Part shown: one piece after another, positions 31,086 to 41,799 of the stretch
Numbering within the stretch: the first letter of the stretch is position 1
Layout of the letters: each line of letters starts with the position of its first letter
Assembly: GCA_032173965.1 (NCBI GenBank)
Contig: CM063283.1
Location: 114,255,187-114,319,186 of the forward strand
Reading direction: 5' to 3'
DNA length: 64,000 nt
From: Sitta carolinensis
Lineage: Eukaryota; Chordata; Aves; Passeriformes; Sittidae
Translations under genes and position numbers: made by a program
Notes under the pieces: generated by a model
Told to the model about the DNA's origin: nothing
Databases searched by the model: none
The model's input: only the letters and a program-made list of their open reading frames with translations

Positions 31086-31383
31086 GTCTCAGCCTGGAGC
31101 AGAGGAGGCTCAGGGGGGGAACTCAAGCTCTGCACAGCTCCTGCCAGGAGGGACAGGGAAAATGAGAGGGAATGGCCTCAATGGCACCAGGAGAGGCTTA
31201 GGAGGGAGATTGGGAAAGAAAATGTCCCTGTGAGAGTGGCCAGGCCTTGGGCTGAGCTGCCCAGGGAGGGTTGGAGTGCCTGGCATTGTCCCCAGCAGTG
31301 TGGCTGTGGCCCTTGGGGACAGGGTTTGGGGGCTGCTGGTGCTGCTGGGGGGGCCCTGGGGGATCCTGAGGGGCTCTTCCCAC
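31085..31383 (+). mobile_element. CR1 LINE 3' region
   Basis: CTCAGCCTGGAGCAGAGG to GGATCCTGAGGGGCTCTTCC, with the GAGAGGGAATGGCCTCAA block; sense orientation. Confidence 0.85.
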
Positions 31384-31389
31384 CTTGCT

Positions 31390-32205
31390 AACTCTGCAAT
31401 TCTAACATTAGAATTCGATGTTAGATGTTTCTAACATCTCCCAGGGCTCTGTTGCCCTTTCCTGTCCTGTCTGTGACAAGGTGCTCTGCTTTCCAGGCTG
31501 TCACTGGGCAGCAGCTCTGACCTTGGGACTGTCAAACCTGAACTCCTTCGCCCTGAGCTGAAAGAAATAAAATCCCTGACCACCTTTTGAAGCAGCAGCA
31601 GCCACTCCTGTGGCCCACCCAGTGCTTCAAGCCTGCAGAGCACCACGCTGAACACGTGTCAGGATGAGGAAAAGCCACTTTGGCCACAGCTCCTCTTCCT
31701 GTGCTGAGGTTTCCATCTGTTTCCACTCCTCCTGCAGGAATGTGGGCACCACGCCTCCTGAATGTTTGAAACCAGCTGCAGGCTTCCACTCTGAAGAGCA
31801 AAAACCGCCCTGATGGTGAGATCTTTGATGACACGTGGGGGTTCTCTGCAGTGGAGGATCACACGTGCACTCAGCTCTCTGCTCTGCACACGGAGCAGCT
31901 GCCACCCTGGCTGAGGATGTGCTGCCTGGATGGGACATCTGCTCCTTTGCATCCCATCCTTGGGGCAGCCTGTGCATCCCAGAGCTGAGGGAAACAGCAG
32001 GAGAGGGCAGGGATGGGGTCAGGACCCCCCGTGCAGTCGTGGTGATGAGCTGAGAGCAGCAGCCCCACGAAGAGATTGCAAAGGGGCAGCAAGATTTGTG
32101 TTTGGGGCAGCAGGAGCTGCGCTGGATGAGGGAGGTGGATCTCTGACTCACCAGGATGAGGATTACTTTGTGTTTACAAGTGAGATTATCCTGGGAGGAT
32201 CACAC
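31390..32205. other. Intergenic, no recognised feature
   Basis: Unique sequence with several open frames of 70-170 codons but no recognised protein family. Confidence 0.4.
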
Positions 32206-32206
32206 A

Positions 32207-32305
32207 GAATTACAGAGGTACCAAGGTGGGAGAGCCCTTCAGGATCACCCAGTGCCAGCCCAGCACCACCCAAACCCTGTCCACATCCACACTGGCACTC
32301 TAAAG
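32207..32305 (-). mobile_element. CR1 LINE fragment
   Basis: GAGAGCCCTTCAGGATCACC, CACCCAAACCCTGTCCAC and CACACTGGCACTCTAAAG; the inverse of 16668-16770, so it was probably part of the duplicated block. Confidence 0.7.
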
Positions 32306-32354
32306 ATCACCTGAACACCAGCTCACATTATTGACAGATTTAAACTGCATTCTT

Positions 32355-32760
32355 CTGTCCTCAAATATTTCTCCCCACTGGACAAGCAAAGGCCAAAGTT
32401 TCCATTCTAAAGGACCAGGATTACCCAGAGGGAGGATCTGGAGATTTTTGTTTCCTGCTGAGATTTTTATTCAGTTTGGCTGGGACTCAAATTTTGCTTC
32501 TAGTACCAAAATTCAGGAAAAAAAAAATTACAATTTTTTGTTTTTTGTCAAAGTGAGTGTTTGGGAGAGCTGGGGCAGTGTCAAAGGGCACTCTGCCAGC
32601 TGGGCTCTTGCCTGGCTGCTGTGTCTCAGAAGAAAACTGTCCCTGTGCAGCTGCCCTGAGCTCCCTGGCAGCCCTTTGGCTCTGCAGGAACCTGACCTTT
32701 GGCTGGCAGGGACCATCCTGGAGACTCCTCAGAGCCCTCCAGGGGCTGAGCCTGGCACAC
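32355..32760 (+). pseudogene. Duplicated SETD4 exons 7-8 (copy 2)
   Basis: Exon 7 match at about 32355-32425, intron 7, and exon 8 match at 32698 to about 32757, with the intact acceptor CTCTGCAG. Relative to SETD4, exon 7 lacks four bases (GACAAGCAAAGGCC), the exon-7 donor is CAGAGGG instead of GAGTGAG, and exon 8 runs into a sequence (GCACTGGCACTTGGGGCAC) absent from the gene. That same extra sequence is in copy 1. The open frame across 32557-33012 is identical at protein level to the inverted copy over about 149 residues, so the two are very recent relatives. Confidence 0.9.
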
Positions 32761-32834
32761 AGGCACTGGCACTTGGGGCACAAGGAGCACTGCGGGGCTG
32801 GGCAGGGGCCTTTGCCTTGCATTCCCTGGAATGC

Positions 32835-33003
32835 CCAGGCTGGGAAGAGCCCCTCAGGATCCCCCAGGGCCCCCCCAGCAGCACCAGCAGCCCCCAAACC
32901 CTGTCCCCAAGGGCCACAGCCACACTGCTGGGGACAATGCCAGGCACTCCAACCCTCCCTGGGCAGCTCAGCCCAAGGCCTGGCCACTCTCACAGGGACA
33001 TTT
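32835..33003 (-). mobile_element. CR1 LINE 3' end beside SETD4 exon copy 2
   Basis: GGGAAGAGCCCCTCAGGATC to CTCTCACAGGGACATTTT, then the similarity to copy 1 stops abruptly. Confidence 0.82.
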
Positions 33004-33365
33004 TGTTTCTAATCACTATTCTGAACCTTTAGAAGATTATCTGGTTACCTGTTACCTGTTACCTGTTACATAAAGAGCAGAAGTTCAAAGAAAACTGGAG
33101 CAGCTCAGCAGCAGCTCTCACCTTAACCCCAGCACTTATTTACCCCAGGATCTGCTCAAGGAATTCTTTATCCTGTTTTTTATTGCAGCCGGCTCAGAGA
33201 AATGGGCTGACCCACGAGGCAGGGTGTATTTGTTCTGAAAGTCCTCTGGTAAACACCACATTTAACATGACAATAAAAAAAGGGAGTAGAAACAAAATAT
33301 GGATAGGAGCTCCTGACAGTGAGCAGTGAGAGAAGGTCAGACTCTGCTGCCGTGTCCCAAGGGAC
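33004..33365. other. Intergenic, no recognised feature
   Basis: Unique; includes three copies of GTTACCT at about 33044-33068. Confidence 0.4.
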
Positions 33366-33367
33366 AG

Positions 33368-33605
33368 GAGGAGAGGGAATGGCCTCAACTGGCACCAGGG
33401 CAGGCTCAGGGGGGAGATTGGAAAGAAAATGTCCCTGTGAGAGTGGCCAGGCCTTGGGCTGAGCTGCCCAGGGAGGGTTGGAGTGCCTGGCATTGTCCCC
33501 AGCAGTGTGGCTGTGGCCCTTGGGGACAGGGTTTGGGGGCTGCTGGTGCTGCTGGGGGGGCCCTGGGGGATCCTGAGGGGCTCTTCCCAGCCTGGGCATT
33601 CCAGA
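33368..33605 (+). mobile_element. CR1 LINE 3' end
   Basis: GGAGAGGGAATGGCCTCAAC to CCTGGGCATTCCAGAATCC, sense, same subfamily as 15899-16140. Confidence 0.85.
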
Positions 33606-33879
33606 ATCCTGGGATCCCCTGTCCCAGAATCGTTGCTGAGCTCTCAAACCTCAGCCTCTGCCCGAGTTCAAAGGCACAGAGTCACCTTTCCACACTCCCT
33701 TTCCTTTCCCCTGAGCTTCAGGCAGAGGCAGAAGCCAGCCAGGTCCATTTTCATTCCCACGGCTGGGAAGGAGCTGTGGTAGCCAAGCAACAAAATCTGA
33801 AACACAAAAAGATAGGGAGGGCTCCCAGCCCGCTTGGTAAACCCAGCCCAGGTGGTGGAAATCAAACCTGAGCAAACAT

Positions 33880-34200
33880 CCCCGCTCACTCCGAGGATTC
33901 CTTTGTAGGAACATTTGCTGTAGGTGGTTCTCACATCTCCTGGCGTTTGCTTGGCAAACAAACCTCTCTGGAGCAAAAGGAAAAGGTTTCCCAGGAATGA
34001 TTGTGCATTAATTCACCTCACAGATAATGTTATCAGCGTTGCTTTTTCTGCCATCGTGAACTTTCATGCCTTTCTCAGTTTTAATCTCGACGTTGACACC
34101 GCTGCAGGAACTTCAGGGTTTAAACTTTCAGGGTTTAAAGGTGATTTTCTTGGCCTGCAGGTTGTTTGGAGACTCCTCAGCAGCTTCCCTTTGTCTCCAA
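33880..34200. promoter_or_regulatory. Candidate conserved noncoding element
   Basis: Repeat-free stretch with GATA-type words (AGATAATGTTATC at about 34022) and unusual CpG retention. Called only from composition and absence of repeats. Confidence 0.2.
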
Positions 34201-34274
34201 AACTGCATTTTGCAAAGGAGGAAGAGTTTAGTTGGTCAGGCAGCGAACTGGGCACTGTCTGCTCAGCTCCCTGC

Positions 34275-34280
34275 TTTTTT

Positions 34281-34323
<43 letters not shown>
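34275..34323. repeat. Poly-T tract
   Basis: About 46 T residues with one C near the start, followed by a short TG repeat (ATGTGTGTGTGTC). Confidence 0.95.
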
Positions 34324-34327
<4 letters not shown>

Positions 34328-34454
34328 GTGTGTGTCTCAGTTTTCCTTTGTAAAACTGTAAAACTCCATTCTGAGAACCATAGAAAAATAAATATATTGA
34401 AGGTGGAGATTTCTTTCCACAAGTAGGTTTTATTTAAGGAAGGAATACAAATTT

Positions 34455-34610
34455 TGCAGGATCCCACCAGCATCACCCCAAACCCTGTCCTCAAGTGTCA
34501 CCTCCAGACTCCTGAACATTTCCAGAGACAGTGACTCCACCACCTCACTAGCTCATTCCAAGGCCTGAATGCTCTGGCAGGGAATTTTTTTCTTATTTTA
34601 ATCTAAATCT
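34455..34610 (-). mobile_element. CR1 LINE 3' region, older copy
   Basis: CAGGATCCCACCAGCATCAC, CCTGTCCTCAAGTGTCACC, GACAGTGACTCCACCACC, then TTTTCTTATTTTAATCTAA: antisense CR1. Confidence 0.68.
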
Positions 34611-34655
34611 AATCTAATCTAATCTAATCTAATCTAATCTAGTCTAATCTGAACC
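34600..34655. repeat. (TAATC)n microsatellite
   Basis: About nine copies of AATCT directly continuing from the CR1 words TTTTAATCTAAATCTAATC. Confidence 0.93.
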
Positions 34656-35044
34656 CCCTGATGCTGTGGCCTCTTTAGCAATGAGAAGATGGTTTGAAAT
34701 ATGCCATTATTTTGAGTGAAGGTACAGCAGATGTTTCAGGACATTTTAAAACCATAAATGTTTTATTACCCTGGGAGGTGCTGCATTTTTGGACCTGCCT
34801 GAGGTGACCAGGACCCCTGTAGGATCAAACCCCCAAATCTCTCCTCCCTCTCTGCCTCCCACACATGCTCTGGGTGCCTCCTGCTCGGATTTGTGCCACA
34901 CAGTGGCCCCAAAACCCACAGAATCCCACAAAATGATGGGATCAGCCTTCCCAAGAACTTTGTTATCCACCTGCCAAGCAGCCCGAGCTCGCTGCTCACA
35001 GAGGTGAAACGAAAAAAAAGGGTTTAATAGGAGAAAGGAATGAT

Positions 35045-35215
35045 TCTGTGGATAATTTCTTGGGCAATGGAATTGTCTGCCTGGGGAGGTGATGGAGCCA
35101 CCATCCCTGGAGTGTTTAAAAGAAGCACTCAGGGCCTTGGTTCAGCTCAGGAGGAGGTGCTGGGTCGTGGGTTGGACTTGATGATCTCAGAGGTCTCTTC
35201 CATTTTGTGAATTCC
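35045..35215 (+). mobile_element. CR1 LINE 3' end
   Basis: GGGAGGTGATGGAGCCACC, TCCCTGGAGTGTTTAAAAG and TTGATGATCTCAGAGGTCTC: sense CR1 of the less GC-rich type. Confidence 0.8.
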
Positions 35216-35239
35216 ACCTCCTCTGGCTGAAGCATGTAG

Positions 35240-36110
35240 CGTTGGAGTCAGAGTTTGGAGATGCCAGAGTTTGGAGATGCTGGAGCCAGAGTTTGGAGAT
35301 GCCAGAGTTTGGAGATGCCAGAGCCAGATTTTGGAGATGCCAGAGTTTGGAGATGCCAGATTTTGGAGATGCCAGAGTTTGGAGATGCCAGAGTGTGGAG
35401 ATGCCAGAGTTTGGAGATGCCAGAATTTGGAGATGCCAGAGCCAGATTTTGGAGATGCCAGAGTTTGGAGATGCCAGAGTTTGGAGATGCCAGATTTTGG
35501 AGATGCCAGATTTTGGAGATGCCAGAGTTTGGAGATGCCAGAATTTGGAGATGCCAGAGTTTGGAGATGCTGGAGCCAGAGTTTGGAGATGCCAGAGTTT
35601 GGAGGTGTCAGACACAGGGTTTGGAGATGCTGGAGCCAGAGTTTGGAGATGCCAGAGTTTGGAGATTCCAGAGCCAGAGTTTGGAGATGCCAGAGTTTGG
35701 AGATGCCAGAGCCAGATTTTGGAGATGTCAGAGTTTGGAGATGCCAGAGTTTGGAGATGCCAGATTTTGGAGATGCCAGAGTTTGGAGATGCCAGAGTTT
35801 GGAGATGCCAGAGTTTGGAGATGCCAGAGCCAGAGTTTGGAGATGCCAGAGTTTGGAGATGCCGAGCCAGAGTTTGAGATGCCAGAGTTTGGAGATGCGA
35901 GCCAGAGTTTGGAGATGCCAGAGTTTGGAGATGCCGGAGCCAGAGTTTGGAGATGCCAGAGTTTGGAGATGCTGGAGCCAGAGTTTGGAGATGCCAGAGT
36001 TTGGAGATGTGAGCCAGAGTTTGGAGATGCCAGAGTTTGGAGATGCCAGAGTTTGGAGATGCCAGAGTTTGGAGATGCCAGAGCCAGAGTTTGGAGATGC
36101 CACAGAGTTT
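35240..36110. repeat. 15-bp minisatellite, about 0.87 kb
   Basis: Unit TTTGGAGATGCCAGA with inserted CCAGAG modules, roughly 55 copies. The period is a multiple of three, so long frames stay open on both strands; they are not genes. Confidence 0.97.
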
Positions 36111-36119
36111 GATCGGAGA

Positions 36120-36660
36120 TGCCCTCACACCCTTTTTCAGATGGAGAAAACCAGGCTCCTCAAGCCTCTTCCCCAGAGCACTTGGGCTCCTCTCCCTGAT
36201 GAACATTTTTCGGTTGGAGCTTTCACAGGAGCCAAGGGGGAGCTCCAAGCACAGCAGATCTCATCTGGGAGGCAGCTTCCTGCTTGCTCCGGGGCTCACT
36301 GGGATCAGCGTGAGCCCAAAGTGGTGGGAACAGCCTGTGACACTGGTGACACTGCTGGTGGCACTCCCAGCCCCCTGTCCTTGGTGGGCAGCACGAGTGG
36401 GGAACACGAGGGCCTCAACAACAGCCCCAAGAGCCAGAACACCCACAGGGTTCCAGGGTTCAGCAGCCCTGAACTCCTCTGTGGAATAAAACCCTGCTCT
36501 TTGCAGGTCAAACACAGTCAGACTTTGCTGCCCCATCAGCTTTTCCTAGAAATGACGTGTTAGGAGTGATGAAGGGAATTTTTTGGCGGAGATCATTATC
36601 TGACCTCACTGTTAAGTCTAGAGATAATAAAAGATAAGAGGAAAGGAGGAGGGAAAAGAG
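36120..36660. other. Intergenic, no recognised feature
   Basis: Unique sequence; nothing supported. Confidence 0.4.
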
Positions 36661-36662
36661 AA

Positions 36663-36945
36663 GAGGAGGCTCAGGGGGGCCCTGCTGGCTCTGCACAGCT
36701 CCTGCCAGGAGGGGCTGGGGGCTCTGGGCACAGGGACAGGCACAGGAGCAGAGGGAATGGCCTCAGGCTGGGCTGGGCAGGCTCAGGGGGAGCCCAGGGG
36801 GAATTTCTTCAATTAAGGGGCTGTTAAACATTGGCAGGGGCTGCCCAGGGAGGGTGGCAGTGCCCATCCCTGGAGGTGGCACTCAGGGTGACAAAGTGGG
36901 CATGGACACAGCTGGCACTCCAAGGGCTGGTAAACCTTTTCCAAC
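36663..36945 (+). mobile_element. CR1 LINE 3' region
   Basis: AGGAGGCTCAGGGGGGCCC, GCCCAGGGAGGGTGGCAGTG, CCATCCCTGGAGGTGGCAC and CCTTTTCCAACCTCAATG: sense. Confidence 0.82.
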
Positions 36946-37264
36946 CTCAATGAAAAGGATTTTGTGCATTCTGTGCAATCTGTAAATCCTCTTTTCCTGA
37001 TTCTTTCACCCTCGCTGGCTGATTCCCTGCCAGCATCATCCCAAAGACATCCCAGCAGACACGGACCCCGAGGCAGGAATTCCTCCAGCACTGGCACTGA
37101 GCCCTGAGCCCTGCAGGTCCTACAGGTCCTTCCTGCCTGACCCCACCCCAAACCCTCCTTCCTCCTGCAGAGGTGGGGTTTGTGCCCCACATTGTTCCCT
37201 AGTTTTGCCCTATTTGCCCAGCTGGTGTCAGCTCCGAGCTCTGTTTGGCTTGCTCCGCGCAAAG

Positions 37265-37500
37265 ATTTGCCTGAAAGGTTTGCATATTCCAAGAAACCAC
37301 AATGATTAAGTAGACATGAAAGAAAGCATTATGATGAATAATCAGGGCATAATCAATGATCCCCTTTTTGCATTATAAATGAGCTTGTGCTCCACAGCTT
37401 TTAGGCAGAGCGGGGGTGTGACAGCTTGAAAAACGGTGTCGAGCCTGACATGAGACCTGTCAGCTCTTAAATGAGGTAATTAATGACCTGCTAAGCATGC
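37265..37500. promoter_or_regulatory. Candidate conserved noncoding element with RUNX motif
   Basis: Repeat-free. Contains TTTGCAT (37279-37285, POU/octamer-like), AACCACA (37295-37301, RUNX-type), and homeodomain-like words GAGGTAATTAATGACC near 37474. Called from composition and motif content only. Confidence 0.25.
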
Positions 37501-37504
37501 AGAT

Positions 37505-39250
37505 TTTAAACGTCAAGGGTTTGTTGGTTTTTTTTTATTATTATTTTTTTTCCCTTTGGAAATATCTCAGGAGTAAAAAATTATTTGCTATTTATCATTC
37601 CTGGAGGAAAAACTCGCAGCGAGGACGCACGAGCGCGGTGAGAAATGACAGAGTTATGGCAAAAATGCTTTGTGCTTTTAATGGAAAAATCAAAATCAAA
37701 CCTCCCTCTGAGACTCCTCTCACCCCCACATCCTCTTCCCATCACTTTAGAGGCTGACAACTTTATTTTTTGTACACATGGACTCGCTGGATTTTAGGAT
37801 CTTGTCTTCCAGGCCAGGACCAGCTGCTTAAAACTGAGGCTCGGAAGGAAAGCAGGAATTAATTTATTCTGCCAGATGTCACTGGCTACTCCTGCAATAT
37901 CTGAATTCGTGTAACTCTTCTCCCAGGGCTTGTGGTCTTTAAAAAAAGGAGAGCTTTCAGTTTTAAAGGAAGTTTTTGGGGCATTGGTTTCCAGGTGTTT
38001 GCCAACTGAGACACTGAGCTGCACCTCACTCCCCATTGCAGCTCTGAGATGTTTTTATTTTTTGGATACAAGATGAGAAATGGATGAATTTGCTCTCCAC
38101 AGAAGCATTTTTAATATCTTCTTTTACTTCATGGATTAAACCCAAACCATTCTGTGATTTTATGGGGTTTTTTTGATGTTGTGTCTGAATGCATGGCTAA
38201 AACTCAGATCATGCACACCCCAAAAGCAGAAAGACAAAAAATACACAATTGTCTGTGACAGCCCTTGGAAATCTGCACATTTAGGCTTCTGATGGCTGAA
38301 ATAAACCCATGGAATAATTCCAAATTAGGATTAAAGTGTCACTGGCAGAGTGCACAAAGCCTCCCTGCATTGTCTCCCTCAAACATCCCTGAGCTGGGGT
38401 TTTGGTACAGTAAATCTCACCTTGGATATGGGTTTGGAGCCTGAATGCTGAAAACAAACAGGGCACAGAAAAGGAACACCTTGATCTCCCTGAGGACAGC
38501 CAGAAGGGAGTGAGAAGCTCAAGAGATTAGACCTGAACAAAGGCTGGATCCTAAGTGCTGTCTCAGCGTTGTGTTTACCCCCTGCTCGCCTGATGAAATC
38601 TCATTTTGATGCCTCAATAAAAGAGAGGAAAGGAAAAAGGTCTGAGGTGGTGTTTGGAGCACTCTGTGCCAAGAGTTCTGATGGCTGCAAACCCACTTTA
38701 ATCCTGGTTTGAAAATCGAAATGTCCAGTTTTGTTCCTGCAGCCTATAACAGTAGCCTTGCCAGCTCGTTATAATCAGATTTTTCAAAGGGTTGACCCCC
38801 ACTTCTTGCAAGGCTCCAGGGATATTTTCTCCTCAGGGAAGAGGAAAGGATGGGAATGTGCTTCTTTCATCTTTTCCCACAAGTTCAGTCTGGGAGGCAG
38901 AGCTGCTGCCTGATCCATCAGGACAGTGGGATTCCTCCAGCTTTTATCCCCAGCATGGAGTCAGTTTATTGGTTTGAGTCATAGAGCAGAAAAAACCCCA
39001 GCAGTAAAATAAACCACAAAAACTACGAAAGCAGAGGTGGCCCAGAAGGGAGGGGATTGGATAAAAACATTTCAGGGGAGTTGTGTTGGCTGCTAATTGT
39101 GGAAATACAGGAATTTTCAGCTATGAATGCTGAAATTCAATGCATGGTATTAATCCATAGTTAATTCCTGTCAGCTGCAGACACTTCCAAAGCTCCACTG
39201 AGGGGAATGAGAGCTTTCCAACCTCCTCCTGCAGCCAACCCTGGCATCCC
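37505..39250. other. Intergenic, no recognised feature
   Basis: Mostly unique AT-rich sequence. TCAATAAAAGAGAGG at about 38616 resembles a poly(A) signal, but no transcript can be assigned. Confidence 0.4.
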
Positions 39251-39254
39251 AGGC

Positions 39255-39560
39255 CAGGAGGAGCTGGAGCTGCTGGGCAGAGCCCAGAGCAGGGAGCAGG
39301 AGGAGCAGAGGCTGGAGCAGCTGTGCTGGGAGGAAAGGCTGGCACAGCTGGGATTGTTCAGCTGCACAGGAGAAGCTTTGGGCTGAGCTCAGGGTGGCCT
39401 TGCAGGAACCCTGGAGAGAGACAATTGCCAAGGGCTGCAGGCACAGCACCAGGGAATGGCTGCAGAGTGGGATTGGCTGGGATTGGGGCAGGAATTGTTC
39501 CCTGGAGGGGCTGGAATTGCCAGAGCAGCTGGGGCTGCCCCTGGATCCCTGGCAGCGCCC
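39255..39560 (+). mobile_element. CR1 LINE 3' region, truncated
   Basis: AGGAGGAGCTGGAGCTGCTG through GGAACCCTGGAGAGAGACA to CCCTGGATCCCTGGCAGC; the last 60-80 bp of the CR1 end are missing. Confidence 0.85.
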
Positions 39561-39564
39561 AAGG

Positions 39565-40888
39565 CCCTTAAAAACCTTTCCCTTTTGTCCTGCCTCTCTC
39601 TGCCCCTATAAAAACCCCTCTCCCTCCTTTTCACAACCCCTTTGAGGTTCTGGAAGGCTGCAGGAAGGACTCCCTGTAACATCCCCTTCTTCCCCTTGGT
39701 CCTTCCGAGCTGAATTATATGGATTTGCAATCCAGCAGATCCTCATTAACACCATAATTAGCTATAAAATGTAGCAACATCACCAGACAAACCCTTTTCC
39801 TGCCCCAGACTAAAAGGACTCAGCAGAGTTTTGTGTCACCCAAAAGTGGCTGGACTTTGTGAAAGAACTATTTTATGGTTCTTTTTTTTGCACTTGCTGA
39901 TTTTGGCACAGCGGGCTCCTCCTGCTTTTTGGCAAGGAAAGGGCAAAATGAAATATTTTTTTACCTCGCAAATTTTGTCAAAGACACGTTGAACTGAGAG
40001 GAAAAATGGGATCTCACCTCTGCTGAGCTCATTTGGAGCTTGGCAGGGCCCAGGGACAGCACCAGGGGTCACTCCCTGGAAACCTTTGTCACCTAATGGG
40101 TTCCACCCATTAATTACAACACCTAAACCAATATTTTCTGGAAAAAAATGCTCTGGAGCATTCCAGAAGTGGGGGAGAACACCCTGTTATCTCCCTTTCA
40201 GCCCCAAGCCTTTGGGAAGAAGTTTGAGTGTTTCCAGTTTGAAGCAGAGCCTTGGAGCAAGGTCTGATGGCTTTGGATAAAGCAGGAGAAGCAGCTTTGC
40301 AACAGATTCCCACTTTTCTGACAGTGCTGGCATTAAAAATCCACTCTCTCCGCTTTTTGTCTGCATCACCCTGCCACAGCTTCTGTTTGGTGCTTCCTTG
40401 CTGCTTTCTTTGTTGGCTTTTCTGATGTTCTCTGCTATAATTCCTAATAAAACAGCAGCAGGAAAGCCAGATCTGTTGATCAGTAGCCCGAGTTCTCTTT
40501 TTTTATTTTTATTTTTATTTTTTTTTTCCATATTGAAACCAAATGCTTTTCAACCAGATGGTTTCTCCTCAGGATTAGCTCTGTGCTGATGCTTTGATCA
40601 ACAGTGGGGGCTTCATTTTTCAGTCACCTGGTTCCCTAAAAGAGTTTGATTTCTTCTTTACACAGCTCTGGTGAAACCTGGGCATGAACTCCACTTACCA
40701 CAGATTTAATCTCTAACACCATTTGTTGGCATGTCAGGGATTTCAACCAGGGAACATTTTCTCCTGCTCTTGTTGCTGTTCCTGAGGTACAAATTGTCAG
40801 GGAGCCTTTTCCTACCGGGGTTTCCTCCACTCAAATCCTGATTCTGTCCAGGCAGGGATCCCAGGGCTGGGGTTGTGCTGCTGCCAAA
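39565..40888. other. Intergenic, no recognised feature
   Basis: Unique sequence; nothing supported. Confidence 0.4.
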
Positions 40889-40892
40889 GTCA

Positions 40893-41400
40893 GAATCATA
40901 AAATCATGGAATGATTTGGGTTGGAAAGGACAATAAAAACCATCCAGAGCCCCCCTGCCCTGGCAGGGCCCCCTGCCCCTGCCCCAGGCTGCTCCAAGAG
41001 AAAATCCAGCCTGGCCTGGGGCACTGCCAGGGATCCAGGGGCAGCCACAGCTGCTCTGGCAATTCCAGCCCCTCCAGGCAACAATTCCTGCCCCAATCCC
41101 AGCCAATCCCACTCTGCAGCCATTCCCTGTGCCCTGTCCCTCCCTGCCAGGGATCCAGGGGCAGCCCCAGCTGCTCTGGCAATTCCAGCCCAGCCCCTGC
41201 CCACCCTCCCAGCCACCAATTCCTGCCCAACATCCCACCCCAAGCTCCCCTTTGCCAGTCAGAGCCATTCCCTGGCTCCTGTCCCTCCAGCCCGTCCCTC
41301 TCCAGCTCTCCTGGAGCCCCTGAAGGGACTCTGAGGATTCCCTGGATTTTTCCCTTCTCCAGGGGAACATTCCCAGCTCTGCCAGCCTGGCTCCAGAGCA
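40893..41400 (-). mobile_element. CR1 LINE 3' region, first of a head-to-tail pair
   Basis: Inverted 3' end (AATCATGGAATGATTTGGG), then two rounds of the CCAGGGATCCAGGGGCAGCC block about 120 bp apart, indicating an internal duplication, ending near GGCTCCAGAGCAGAGGGG. Confidence 0.87.
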
Positions 41401-41407
41401 GAGGGGC

Positions 41408-41790
41408 TCCAGAATCCTGGAATGGTTTGGGTGGGAAAGGACTTTAGGGATCATCCCATTGCATCCCATCCCTGGCAGGGCCCCTGCCCCTGCCCCAGGC
41501 TGCTCCAGCCCCAGTGTCCAGCCTGGCCTGGGGCACTGCCAGGGATCCAGGGGCAGCCCCAGCTGCTCTGGCAATTCCAGCCCCTCCAGGGAACAATTCC
41601 TGCCCCAATCCCAGCCAATCCCACTCTGCAGCCATTCCCTGTGCCCTGTCCCTCCCTGCCTTGTCCCCAGTCCCTCCCCAGCTCTCCTGGACCCCTCCAA
41701 GCCCTGCCAGGGGCTCTCAGCTCTCCCTGATCCCTCTTTTCTCCAGCTGAGCCCCCCCCAGCTCTCCCAGCCTGGCTCCAGAGCTCTCCA
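41408..41790 (-). mobile_element. CR1 LINE 3' region, second of the pair
   Basis: GAATCCTGGAATGGTTTGGG begins a second nearly complete antisense 3' region of the same subfamily, ending at GCCTGGCTCCAGAGCTC. Confidence 0.87.
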
Positions 41791-41799
41791 GCCCTGGGA

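Noticed and set aside
35147..36563. Long open frames of 285-430 codons on both strands
   Set aside because: They come from a 15-bp repeat whose length is a multiple of three and which contains no stop.
38480..38650. CTCAATAAAAGAGAGG as the end of a gene or an LTR R/U5 region
   Set aside because: No coding exon or matching LTR end found nearby; a single hexamer is not enough.
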